A stretch of 64,000 bases of DNA, taken from assembly GCF_902809855.1 (NCBI RefSeq), contig NZ_CADDWJ010000001.1, forward strand, positions 558,001 through 622,000, read 5' to 3'. This DNA comes from Acinetobacter sp. Marseille-Q1618 (GTDB lineage: Bacteria; Pseudomonadota; Gammaproteobacteria; Pseudomonadales; Moraxellaceae). Below, in pieces: positions 45,569-54,131 of the stretch (position 1 is its first letter; each line of letters starts with the position of its first letter). Below the pieces are notes generated by a model, which did not search any database, was not told the origin of the DNA, and was given only the letters and a program-made list of their open reading frames with translations. The translations under genes were made by a program, and so were the position numbers.

Positions 45569-46867
45569 ATGAGTGAGACACATGTTTACCATCCCCACGA
45601 AAAGCGTAATCGGATTATGTCCATCGTGGGAGCAGCATCGGGTAATTTAGTTGAATGGTTTGATTTTTATATCTATGCAGCTTTTGCCATTTATTTTACC
45701 CATGCGTTAACAGCACCTGATATGAGCGAATCCACCAAAGCGATTTATGTTTGGGGTGTTTTTGCTGCAAGTTTCTTTATGCGTCCAATTGGTAGTTGGT
45801 TGTTTGGACGCATTGGAGATAAGTATGGACGCAAACGCTCCATGATTATTTCTATCAGTTTAATGGCTGTAAGTTCATTTTTATTTGCCTGTTTACCGAC
45901 GTATGAACAAGTGGGTATGGCAGCACCATTTTGTTTGCTAGCAGTGCGCTTGTTACAAGGCTTGTCTGTAGGTGGAGAATACGGAACTGTCGCAACTTAT
46001 ATGAGTGAGGTGGCTTTAAAAGGTCAACGTGGTTTCTATTCATCATTTCAATATGTAACTTTGGCAGGCGGTCAGTTACTAGCGAGTTTGCTCGGTGTGA
46101 TCATGTTGGCACTCATGAGTAAAGAAGAACTGATGAATGGTGGATGGCGTATTCCATTTATTATTGGTGGTGTGGTCGCAATTTTATCATTCTTTGCACG
46201 CCGTCATTTAAAAGAAACCTTGTCAGAAAATGACAGTCAAAAAGAAGGATCGGGCAGTTTAAAAGAGTTGTTAACCAATAACTGGCGTACCTTCTTATTG
46301 GTGGTTGGTTATACCTCGGCAGGGTCTTTATGCTTCTATGTCATCACGGTGTATTCAAAGACTTATATTAGTAGCTTAGGTTTTGAAGATCGTACAGTCG
46401 GTTATATGATGACCATTGCACTGTTTGTGTTTATGTGTGCTCAACCATTATTTGGGATGTTAGCAGACCGAATTGGTCGCCGAGCATCGATGATGACTTT
46501 TAGTATCACATGTGCGATTTTCATTTATCCTGTGATGGTTATCCTTATGCCTCAGTTTAGTGGCTCTGCGTTCATCGTGACTTTGCTTCTTATCTTTTTA
46601 ATGTTGATGTTGAGTTTTTATACATCTATTAGTGGCTTGGTCAAAGCAGAAATGTTTCCACCGCATATTCGTGCTTTAGGTGTTGGTTTTGCCTATGCAG
46701 TCGGAAATGCCATTTTTGGTGGTTCTGCACCTGCGGTTGCATTGAAATTTAAAGACTTAGGACATGAAAATACCTTCTTTATTTATGTGGTCGTGATGCT
46801 GATTATCTGTTTGTTTTGTAGTATGCAACTGCCAAAACAACCGAAATATTTACATCACGATGTATGA
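45569..46867 (+). CDS. MFS transporter, metabolite:H+ symporter (MHS) family
   Basis: A 432-residue inner-membrane permease with 12 predicted helices. The MHS hallmarks are SGNLVEWFDFYIYA (end of helix 1), the loop motif RIGDKYGRKRSM, and RLLQGLSVGGEYGTVATYMSE in helix 4. Family members import organic acids such as 2-oxoglutarate, citrate, proline or shikimate with protons; the closest general look is the dicarboxylate group, but substrate is not fixed. AAGGA lies 6-7 bases before the start. It is monocistronic, with a terminator after it. Confidence 0.92.
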   Translation: MSETHVYHPHEKRNRIMSIVGAASGNLVEWFDFYIYAAFAIYFTHALTAPDMSESTKAIYVWGVFAASFFMRPIGSWLFGRIGDKYGRKRSMIISISLMAVSSFLFACLPTYEQVGMAAPFCLLAVRLLQGLSVGGEYGTVATYMSEVALKGQRGFYSSFQYVTLAGGQLLASLLGVIMLALMSKEELMNGGWRIPFIIGGVVAILSFFARRHLKETLSENDSQKEGSGSLKELLTNNWRTFLLVVGYTSAGSLCFYVITVYSKTYISSLGFEDRTVGYMMTIALFVFMCAQPLFGMLADRIGRRASMMTFSITCAIFIYPVMVILMPQFSGSAFIVTLLLIFLMLMLSFYTSISGLVKAEMFPPHIRALGVGFAYAVGNAIFGGSAPAVALKFKDLGHENTFFIYVVVMLIICLFCSMQLPKQPKYLHHDV

Positions 46868-46890
46868 GTATTTCCTCATTCAAAATCAAA

Positions 46891-46917
46891 GACTGAACGG
46901 AATGTTCGGTCTTTTTT
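46891..46917 (+). terminator. Rho-independent terminator after the MHS transporter
   Basis: Stem GACTGAAC / GTTCGGTC (one G-T pair) with a 5-base loop, followed by six T, 24 bp after the stop. Confidence 0.88.
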
Positions 46918-46972
46918 ATTTTGGGGGCAGTTATTGTATGATCATCTTTAACATAACAATGAAATATGAGGC

Positions 46973-47671
46973 ATGAAAAAAATTGTAGTATTTTCAGGTG
47001 CAGGTATGAGTGCGGAAAGTGGAATTAGCACTTTTCGAGATAGCAATGGCTTATGGGAAAATTATGATGTTCGCCAAGTCGCCACACCAGAGGCATGGAA
47101 TGCAAATCCAGCTTTAGTACAGGATTTTTATAATCAAAGACGTAAAAATATCTTAGAGGCTGAATCAAATTTAGCACATCAGATCATTGCTGATCTGGAA
47201 ATGGATTTTGATGTGCAAGTGATTACTCAAAATATTGATGATTTGCACGAGCGAGCAGGGAGTACGGATGTTTTACATTTACATGGCAATATTCGTTTGG
47301 CAAAAAGTTCAAAACCTGATGCACAATATGCGACCGAGTTTTTTCCTATCGAAGGTTGGGCATTGGATTTAGAAAAAGACAAATGTCCAGAAGGTTATCC
47401 CTTACGTCCGCATGTCGTTTGGTTTGGCGAAGCTGTACCCGCTTATGAGCAAGCAATTCAGTTGCTACACAATGCTGATATTTTCATCGTGATCGGTTCA
47501 ACCTTGAGCGTTTATCCTGTTGCAGGTTTGATTCATGAAATATCGGCACAGTGCCAAGCTTATTATATTGACCCTGAAGCGAGCTATGCACGTGTGCCAC
47601 AGCAATATCAATGTCTAAAAATGAATGCAACAGAAGGTATGCAGCATTTGGCAGAACAATTACGGGCTTAA
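46973..47671 (+). CDS. NAD-dependent protein deacylase (sirtuin, CobB-like)
   Basis: A 232-residue Sir2-family enzyme that removes acyl groups from lysines using NAD. Motifs: VFSGAGMSAESGISTFRDSNGLW (NAD site, residues ~5-27), VITQNIDDLHERAG, the catalytic His in LHLHGNIR, and LRPHVVWFGEAVP. The zinc-ribbon region (residues ~106-145) keeps only one Cys of the usual four, so the structural zinc is probably absent. This may reflect a zinc-free sirtuin subtype. CobB-like succinyl/malonyl preference is possible but unproven. The gene lies alone between a terminator and a convergent GNAT gene. Confidence 0.9.
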   Translation: MKKIVVFSGAGMSAESGISTFRDSNGLWENYDVRQVATPEAWNANPALVQDFYNQRRKNILEAESNLAHQIIADLEMDFDVQVITQNIDDLHERAGSTDVLHLHGNIRLAKSSKPDAQYATEFFPIEGWALDLEKDKCPEGYPLRPHVVWFGEAVPAYEQAIQLLHNADIFIVIGSTLSVYPVAGLIHEISAQCQAYYIDPEASYARVPQQYQCLKMNATEGMQHLAEQLRA

Positions 47672-47685
47672 TTTTAACTTTTCAT

Positions 47686-48174
47686 TTATTCAAGTGTTTT
47701 AAGCATCCAAATTTCACAGGCATGGCTATGTCCTGTGTTGCCTTTGGGTGCTGTTAAATGTTGAAAACCTAATTTTTCATAAAGTTTTACCGCTTGTTGT
47801 AATTGCGATGTGGTTTCTAAATAACAAGCTTCAAAGCCTTGTTGTTGGGTAAAATCAAAAGCCAATTCTAAAATTTTTCGGGCAAAACCTAAGCCACGAA
47901 TTTCAGGTAAAAAATACATTTTTTGAATTTCTAAAATCCTAGCATCACCTTGAAGAGGGGATAAACCACCACCGCCAAATACTTGTCCTTGTTCATTAAC
48001 GATAACCCAATATTGACTATGAGACTGTGCATATACTTGAGACAGTTCATCCAAAATTGGGTCGGCAACAGCAAAGCCAGACTCAGCTGCTAAACCAAAT
48101 TCTTTGGAAACTTCACGTATAATGTGGGCGATTTGGGCATTATCTTGGGGTTGAATGGGGCGGAGTGAATACAT
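47686..48174 (-). CDS. GNAT family N-acetyltransferase
   Basis: A 162-residue acetyltransferase. The acetyl-CoA motif is KMYFLPEIRGLGFARKILELAF (residues ~91-112), and the following CYLETTSQLQQAVKLYEKLGF is the typical motif B. It resembles the MarR-linked GNAT group in overall pattern (ISHIIREVSKEFGL), but no regulator is adjacent. Substrate unknown. It is convergent with the sirtuin gene; a functional link between a deacylase and an acetyltransferase is tempting but unsupported beyond position. Confidence 0.87.
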   Translation of the reverse strand: MYSLRPIQPQDNAQIAHIIREVSKEFGLAAESGFAVADPILDELSQVYAQSHSQYWVIVNEQGQVFGGGGLSPLQGDARILEIQKMYFLPEIRGLGFARKILELAFDFTQQQGFEACYLETTSQLQQAVKLYEKLGFQHLTAPKGNTGHSHACEIWMLKTLE

Positions 48175-48310
48175 GCGTTTAAAAGTATAAAATCTAAGAA
48201 TAGAATTTTTATAACAAATAAATCTTAGTTTGGGTAATTTTTTGAGAGATAAGCGCTGAAATATTGACTAAGCTTAGGTGTAAATTTTTTATTATCAATA
48301 ACTCAACCAT

Positions 48311-48337
48311 AAAAAGCCTCCTTTATATAAAGGAGGC
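48311..48337 (-). terminator. Rho-independent terminator of the acyl-CoA dehydrogenase operon
   Basis: A perfect palindrome (GCCTCCTTTAT / ATAAAGGAGGC, 11 bp arms) followed on the minus strand by five T, 30 bp after the operon's last stop. Confidence 0.9.
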
Positions 48338-48366
48338 ATGGAAAATAAGCATACTTTAAATAAAAC

Positions 48367-49566
48367 TTATTTTAATTCACTTGAAGATTTGCCAAGTTCA
48401 CGACGTGCAATAATCAATTGCTGAATTTGCTGTGTACCTTCAAAAATATCAAGAATTTTAGAATCACGTGCCCATTTTTCTAACAACTCTTCTTCGTTAT
48501 AGCCCACACTTGCTGCAAGCTCAACGCATTTTAAGGTAATTTCATTGCCTACACGACCAGCTTTGGCTTTGGCAATCGATGCTTCACGAGAATTCGGCTT
48601 TTTATTGTCTGCCATCCATGCTGCTTTAAGCATCAGCAGGCGAGCTGCTTCCCATTCTGCTTCCATGCGGTAGATTTGCGCTGCAATATTGGAGGATTGT
48701 AAATATGGCGTGGTATAGCTAGCATCCAGTTGGTCTTTAAAAATCTCTTTGATCCGTTCTAAAGAAGCTTTGGCACAACCGATCGCCATCGCTGCCACCA
48801 ATGGACGCGTATTATCAAAAGTTTCCATCACACCCGCAAAGCCTTTGGCAACATCGATTTCAGCATTGCCTAATAAGTTTGCAGCAGGCACACGACAGTC
48901 AATAAAACTAATGGCTGCAGTATCTGAAGCTTTAATGCCCAATTTATGTTCAAGGCGTTCAACTTTCATACCTGGTGTGCCTTTCGGTACAACAAAAGAT
49001 TTGATCGCAGCACGACCCAATTTTTTATCCAAAGTTGCCCAAACCACAACTGAGTCAGCACGCTCACCTGAGGTAACAAAGATTTTTTCACCATTTAAAA
49101 TATAATCATTACCATCTTTGGTGGCTGTGGTACGAATTGCTGCTGAGTCAGAACCACATCCTGGTTCTGTAATTGCCATGGCTGCCCAAGTCCCTTTGAA
49201 GCGTTCAAGCTGTTCGTCATTGGCAACCGCAGCAATTGCTGAGTTCCCTAAACCTTGACGTGGCATAGACAATAATAAACCTGTATCGCCATAACACATT
49301 TCAATGATACCGAGAGCAGTTGACATATTGGTACCATTTTTATTGCTCTTATCTTGGTCGCCACGTTTGTTAATGGCTGCGCCTGCATTTAAGCCATCGC
49401 CACCTTCATTCATCCCATCCAGTAATGACGCTAACATGTCTAACTCTTTGGGATAGGCATGTTCTGCTTTGTCATATTTACGTGAAATTGGACGTAATAC
49501 ATTTAATGCGGTTTCATGAGCTTGATCAACCAACATTTTAAATTTTTTAGGATTTTGTAAATTCAT
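48367..49566 (-). CDS. Acyl-CoA dehydrogenase (likely catalytic subunit)
   Basis: A 399-residue FAD-dependent acyl-CoA dehydrogenase. Signatures are MAITEPGCGSDSAAIRTTA (FAD/substrate loop), YILNGEKIFVTSGERAD and the C-terminal ILDIFEGTQQIQQLIIARREL, where the Glu of FEGT is in the position of the catalytic base of medium-chain enzymes. An insert near residues 50-75 (MNEGGDGLNAGAAINKRGDQ) is unusual for the family. It follows a second dehydrogenase by 39 bp on the same strand, and the two are probably one operon. Acyl chain specificity unknown. Confidence 0.93.
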   Translation of the reverse strand: MNLQNPKKFKMLVDQAHETALNVLRPISRKYDKAEHAYPKELDMLASLLDGMNEGGDGLNAGAAINKRGDQDKSNKNGTNMSTALGIIEMCYGDTGLLLSMPRQGLGNSAIAAVANDEQLERFKGTWAAMAITEPGCGSDSAAIRTTATKDGNDYILNGEKIFVTSGERADSVVVWATLDKKLGRAAIKSFVVPKGTPGMKVERLEHKLGIKASDTAAISFIDCRVPAANLLGNAEIDVAKGFAGVMETFDNTRPLVAAMAIGCAKASLERIKEIFKDQLDASYTTPYLQSSNIAAQIYRMEAEWEAARLLMLKAAWMADNKKPNSREASIAKAKAGRVGNEITLKCVELAASVGYNEEELLEKWARDSKILDIFEGTQQIQQLIIARRELGKSSSELK

Positions 49567-49605
49567 GATAATTTATTTCCTTGAATTTTCTATTTTTATG
49601 GTTGA

Positions 49606-50901
49606 TTAAGCATGTAAGCCAGATTGTAAAATCGCTGTAGCACGTAAGTCACGATACCAACGTTCAACAGGGTGTTCTTTGGTAAAACCATGTCCACCTA
49701 GGATTTGTACGCCATTGGTTCCGATTTGCATGGATTTTTCAGCGCAAAGTAAACGTGCAAGGTAGGCTTCACGGTGAAATGGTTGACCAGCTTCAGCTAA
49801 ACTTGCTGCATTTAAGACCAACATACGCATCGCATCAATTTCAATCGCCATATCTGCGATCATAAATGCCACACTTTGACGATGTGAAATCGGTTCGCCA
49901 AACGCCGTACGTTCATTGGCATATTGGATACAATAGGTTTTGACTGTTTCACACGTCCCCACCGCCATCGCACACCACATTAAATTACCCAAATCTAAGA
50001 ATGCGGTATAATTAAAATCGTCATCACCTAAGCGCAGCGCAGGGCTTTGATTAAATTTTAAAGTGACTGTTTCAGTTCCTTTTAGCCCCATTGCAGGACT
50101 TTTTTGATAGCTGATGCTTTCATCACGTTTAACAACAAACACATCAGGCTTGCCATTAAAGTCTGCGCTGACAATGAAAATTTCAGCACTTTCACCGAGT
50201 AAAACTAACGTTTTTTCACCTGTGATACTAAAAGTACCATTGTTTGAGGTTGCTTTAGTTTTCAAACGATAAGGATCAAAAGCAGGCGTCGCTTCTTGAA
50301 CTGCAAAAGTGGCTTTGAGTAATGGATCTTCTGCAAAAGCTGGCAAATAGGTCGCTTGTACTTGTGCTGAGCCCCAAAGGGTGATGGCATTAATACTACT
50401 AAAGGTCGAGAGTAGACCAGCAGCCAGTGAAAAATCACCTTTGGCTAAGCTTTCAGCAATTAAAACATTGCTTAAAATATTTTGTTCAGTGGCTACACCG
50501 CCTAAAGCTTCAGGCAAAGCATAGTAATTAATACCTAAATCAAGACTATGTTGCCATAACTCTTCTGGATACTTTTCATCGTGATCAGCTTGATGGGCAA
50601 GCGGATAAAGCACTTCAGATGCAAATTGTGACATTGCATCAACAGTCATTTGCTGTTCTTCAGTAAGGTTTAAGTCAAATAAATTTTTAGACTGTGCAGG
50701 TAAGCGTTGTTTACTGGCATCTTTTTTAGGTTGGAACGCTTTTTGTGATGCTGAAAGTGTTTTAAAACCTGCTTTAGAACCTTGATAAAGTGATTTTTCT
50801 ACAAATTTGCGAAGTTTTAATTGGTCTAATAATTCACTTCCTGCAATTTTTGTAATGAGATTTAAGCCCAAGCCTTGCGCTTTATTTACCATGTTGGTCA
50901 T
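49606..50901 (-). CDS. Acyl-CoA dehydrogenase-like protein, probable non-catalytic partner subunit
   Basis: A 431-residue acyl-CoA dehydrogenase homologue with an extra ~85-residue N-terminal region (Lys/Gln-rich, MTNMVNKAQGLG). The dehydrogenase fold is clear (LTEEQQMTVDAMSQFASEV, SITGEKTLVLLGES, ILGGHGFTKEHPVERWYRD). The usual TEPxAGSD loop is replaced by VQEATPAFDPY, and the C-terminus ends RDLRATAILQSGLHA with no EGT motif. The alternative base in helix G is also not a Glu (LDLGNLMW). It therefore looks catalytically altered. It is promoter-proximal in an operon with the intact dehydrogenase. Confidence 0.88.
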   Translation of the reverse strand: MTNMVNKAQGLGLNLITKIAGSELLDQLKLRKFVEKSLYQGSKAGFKTLSASQKAFQPKKDASKQRLPAQSKNLFDLNLTEEQQMTVDAMSQFASEVLYPLAHQADHDEKYPEELWQHSLDLGINYYALPEALGGVATEQNILSNVLIAESLAKGDFSLAAGLLSTFSSINAITLWGSAQVQATYLPAFAEDPLLKATFAVQEATPAFDPYRLKTKATSNNGTFSITGEKTLVLLGESAEIFIVSADFNGKPDVFVVKRDESISYQKSPAMGLKGTETVTLKFNQSPALRLGDDDFNYTAFLDLGNLMWCAMAVGTCETVKTYCIQYANERTAFGEPISHRQSVAFMIADMAIEIDAMRMLVLNAASLAEAGQPFHREAYLARLLCAEKSMQIGTNGVQILGGHGFTKEHPVERWYRDLRATAILQSGLHA

Positions 50902-51139
50902 TTGAATACCTGAATCAATATTGTGGTGGTATGCAAACTATCCTGACATGTGCTTTTATAAAAAACTATGTCAAAGCTGACGAAGTCATATGAACTTGAT
51001 AAATGGAAAATGGGATTGCTTTTATTTATTTAACTGATTGATTTTTATTTATAATAATTAAAGTTTAAAAAACAACAAAAGTTGGATATTGACTAAAATG
51101 ACAATAATAAAAATTTGCCATTTTAGTCAGACGAGCTTT

Positions 51140-52513
51140 TTAAATAAAAGGCGTGATCATTTTGCGTACATTGGTTTTTGCATCGATCACCGTCATGAAA
51201 GTATAAGCACCAATAAATTTACGACTAATAAACATAAATTCTTTCGGGGGTACACTGAAATAACGAGAAGCCATTGATTTTGAAGCCTGTTGCATCACAC
51301 GACTATGTAATTGGCTTTTTTTCCAATCATAACGATTGTGTTCATCCATCACGCCTTGTGGCAGATCATGATTATTCATAGGTGAACTAAATGCTTCAGT
51401 TGCCAATAAAAAGACTTTTGCCATATCAGGTTTAATGCTTGCAGGCATACCATCAAAAAACTCATAACCCGTCATGGCATTGACCATTTCATTGGCATCG
51501 TGATCATAACCTGCTTTAATCAGGTTGCGTGCAACCTGTAAAAGCTGTGCATCAAACTGACGAATCGCCCCGAAGTCGAGCAAGATAATTTTATCTTTAA
51601 TGTCCGTACCATTCCCCAAACGAACCAAATAGTTACCAAAGTTCGGGTCGGTTTGCATTTCACCCCATTCAAAAATTTCACGTACGGCGATTTCTAAGGA
51701 TGCTTCACCGAGCGCATTACGACGTTCTTGGGGTAAAGACAACATTACAGGACTATTAATCGGGACCCCACGTTCAAATGTCATACATAAAACACGGTCT
51801 GTACAATATTGATCGATGATTTGCGGTACAGCATAACGTGCATCATTTTTTAGGCGTTCAGCAAAACGACGTGTGGTTGCAGCTTCAACATGATAATCCA
51901 CTTCACGATGCATCATGTCACGGACTTCATCAAACCATTGGTCAAATTCACGTGTTTGCGGCACCATACGTGTTAGCTTGAGCATATTTCTAAATAGGCT
52001 CATATCTGAATCAATCGCTTCGGCAACACCAGGATATTGAATTTTTAAGACCAGTTCTAAACCATCAGATTTGCGGGTAGCACGATGTACTTGTGCAAGA
52101 GAAGCTGTACCAATCGGTTCATGATCAATGGTTAAATCATCTAGTTTAGAACCTAGTTGGCTGACCAGTTGTTCTTTGATAGCAGGCCATGCCAATGCAA
52201 CGGTTTGATTATTTAAAGTATTTAACGCTTGGGTAATTTCCTCTGGCAAGAAATGTTCACCATACAGCGCCATCATCTGCCCAATTTTGACAATTGACCC
52301 TTTGAGTTTGCCAATTTCAGCGACTAAATAATCCGCTTGCTCTTTCATGGCTTTTTTACGCTTTTTTTCTTTTTCTTCTTCACTTGAAAAGATTGAACTT
52401 GCGCTCGAAGCAGCCCAACGAGATCCTGCTAACAAAGAGGCTTTGGCAATTGATAAGCGTCTGTCCAAGGAAGATGTTTTTAACTGTTTAAGCTTATCGT
52501 TCTGATCTGACAT
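51140..52513 (-). CDS. ABC1/ADCK/UbiB family atypical kinase-like protein
   Basis: A 457-residue member of the UbiB/ADCK family. Seen: an N-terminal helix with the KxGQ motif (GSIVKIGQMMALYGEHFLP), the Ala-rich nucleotide loop GTASLAQVHRATR, an ATP-binding Lys in VLKIQYPG, and the metal DFG-like LLDFGAIRQF. In bacteria such proteins support ubiquinone synthesis or handling as ATPases. The ATG at 52513 (MSDQNDK) has AAGGA ~10 bases upstream. It carries a Lys/Glu-rich N-terminal stretch (EEEKEKKRKKAMKEQ). It is not adjacent to ubiE/ubiJ, so it may be a second ABC1 paralogue rather than UbiB. Confidence 0.88.
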   Translation of the reverse strand: MSDQNDKLKQLKTSSLDRRLSIAKASLLAGSRWAASSASSIFSSEEEKEKKRKKAMKEQADYLVAEIGKLKGSIVKIGQMMALYGEHFLPEEITQALNTLNNQTVALAWPAIKEQLVSQLGSKLDDLTIDHEPIGTASLAQVHRATRKSDGLELVLKIQYPGVAEAIDSDMSLFRNMLKLTRMVPQTREFDQWFDEVRDMMHREVDYHVEAATTRRFAERLKNDARYAVPQIIDQYCTDRVLCMTFERGVPINSPVMLSLPQERRNALGEASLEIAVREIFEWGEMQTDPNFGNYLVRLGNGTDIKDKIILLDFGAIRQFDAQLLQVARNLIKAGYDHDANEMVNAMTGYEFFDGMPASIKPDMAKVFLLATEAFSSPMNNHDLPQGVMDEHNRYDWKKSQLHSRVMQQASKSMASRYFSVPPKEFMFISRKFIGAYTFMTVIDAKTNVRKMITPFI

Positions 52514-52678
52514 GAAGATTAAATCCTTTAAGTAAGCAAGTGAGCGTACGATAGTGTGTAGCATATTACATGCTATCCACGTATTAAAATAGTTGTACCT
52601 GACCAATATCGTGTATTTTCAATATAAAAAACTTGAATATTCACATAGTCTTAAAAACAATCTATAAAATGGATGGAA

Positions 52679-52984
52679 TTACATGCGGTACTGAATTTTC
52701 AGGGATTCATGCTTCATTAAACTACTTTTATTTTCATGAATATATTGGGAAATCATGTTTTTAATGTCACTGTTAGTAAAGCCAAGTGCATAACCTTTAA
52801 CAATAATAATACTCGGTAAACTAAAGAAAAAATATTTTACATCTTCAGGCGTAGGTGCTTGAAAGACACCATGCTCGATCAGAAGTTGTTGAAAAAATTG
52901 CTTTTCTACTTGTACAGCACTGGTTTCTACATCATTCCAATAGCGTAAACGCATTGCCATCAAGTTGTTGTGTTTATAGCTCAT
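52679..52984 (-). CDS. Small hypothetical protein
   Basis: A 101-residue soluble, basic protein without a recognised domain. It begins MSYKHNNLMAMRLRYWND and contains FFQQLLIEHGVFQAPTPEDVKYFFFSLPSIIIVKGYALGF in parts, which predicts helix and a short hydrophobic strand. There is no signal peptide. Internal ATGs at residues 9 and 11 are possible alternative starts. It lies 166 bp from the ABC1 gene on the same strand and is divergent from the 74-residue gene at 53121. No function can be offered. Confidence 0.6.
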   Translation of the reverse strand: MSYKHNNLMAMRLRYWNDVETSAVQVEKQFFQQLLIEHGVFQAPTPEDVKYFFFSLPSIIIVKGYALGFTNSDIKNMISQYIHENKSSLMKHESLKIQYRM

Positions 52985-53120
52985 TTAAATTTGCCAATAA
53001 CAGAATTCATTGAATAAATGGAGGAGTTTAAAAGCAAAATCAAGGTTAAATTTCAAATTTCTGTCATAGAAGTGCAAATTAAACATGCTAAAACTATAAA
53101 AAATATGAGGTGTTTGGCAG

Positions 53121-53345
53121 ATGAAAGAAATAAATTTAAAAGTGATTAACGACGCGATTGAAGAGTTTAAAAAAACGGGGAATACTCCAGAAAAGTTAGA
53201 GATAGGCTATAAAACGTATTCTCGTTTAGTCGGTCAAGACAAGTTTTTTGATCATGTGACTAAGTCGGAAGACAGTCTAAATCGCTTTTATAAAGGCATT
53301 AGAATAAAGCTAGTGGCAGAAAAGCATTTTTTTGCTGTGAAATAA
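53121..53345 (+). CDS. Small hypothetical protein
   Basis: A 74-residue basic protein, mostly predicted helical (MKEINLKVINDAIEEFKKTG, then a strand-like EIGYKTYSRLV). No membrane segment or Cys is present. I recognise no family. The start at 53121 has AGGTG ~12 bases upstream, and codon use fits the neighbouring genes, which supports a real gene. It stands alone with a 307-bp gap behind it. Confidence 0.55.
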   Translation: MKEINLKVINDAIEEFKKTGNTPEKLEIGYKTYSRLVGQDKFFDHVTKSEDSLNRFYKGIRIKLVAEKHFFAVK

Positions 53346-53652
53346 TTTTGCCTGAACAATTTGATGCTTGGTAGCAGTATTTAAATGATATTTGCAATTT
53401 CAAAAAAAGTGGATACGTAATGCAGTTTTACTACTGATTATGTCGAGATAAAAGTATATTGAATCTGAATATTTTTAATTTGAGCTAGGAATCCAGTGTG
53501 TAATATCAGTGAACAAGGATTTAAAGATAATAATAAATGATTCTTGCACTTAATCATCTATTTTACTTTGCAATTTTCTCTGAGTCTTTTATTATTTTAG
53601 GCTTTATACTGATTTGAAATAATAAATATTAAATCGTGATTTGGGGAAAAGC
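53346..53652. other. Intergenic region with no gene seen
   Basis: About 307 AT-rich bases between the 74-residue gene and the LprI-like gene. I see no ORF of substance, no tRNA and no strong hairpin with a T run. The promoter of the LprI-like gene must lie in it; none is convincing. Confidence 0.4.
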
Positions 53653-54039
53653 ATGAAATTAGCATTTTGCGGTCTGGCGTTGTTTGGGATTTTCACTACA
53701 AGTAGTTATGCCATGGGATATTCACCAGAATATTTAAGTTGTATGAACAATTCACAGGCATCGACTGCTCAAGCTGCGATGTGTATGAAAGCAGAATTGA
53801 AACAGCAAACCAAACGTTATAACTATTTTGCAGATATTCATGTAAAAGCCTTGTCCAAAGACAAACGTAAAGAACAAGAAAAAGTAAATAAGAAATGGTT
53901 AGATTTTCGTGATGAACAATGTTTGATCAAAAATGTAACATTATCAGTTGGACATGCCAGTAAATACTATTCTTGTGCGCTAAAAATAACCCAAGCCCAA
54001 GCAGATATGCTGGAAAAACGAGCGTATAAATATCGTTGA
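53653..54039 (+). CDS. LprI-like (DUF1311) secreted protein
   Basis: A 128-residue exported protein: signal peptide MKLAFCGLALFGIFTTSSYA, then a mature domain with four Cys and the family signature KKWLDFRDEQCLIKN. The domain is of the kind found in LprI-type lysozyme inhibitors (DUF1311), a periplasmic protein of ~100 residues. I use the ATG at 53653; the TTG at 53641 would add four residues. GGGGA lies 6-8 bases before the start. A related protein sits at 35773. It is not adjacent to a lysozyme or peptidoglycan gene. Confidence 0.78.
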   Translation: MKLAFCGLALFGIFTTSSYAMGYSPEYLSCMNNSQASTAQAAMCMKAELKQQTKRYNYFADIHVKALSKDKRKEQEKVNKKWLDFRDEQCLIKNVTLSVGHASKYYSCALKITQAQADMLEKRAYKYR

Positions 54040-54131
54040 TTTTATCTTGAAGCCATTTAAAGCATTATAAATGTAAACAAAACAAGGTATCATTAAGCAG
54101 TTTTTAAATACTGCTCTTGGAGAAACCTTAA

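Noticed and set aside
47686..48174. Sirtuin and GNAT as a deacetylase/acetyltransferase pair
   Set aside because: They are convergent and nothing in either sequence ties their substrates together.
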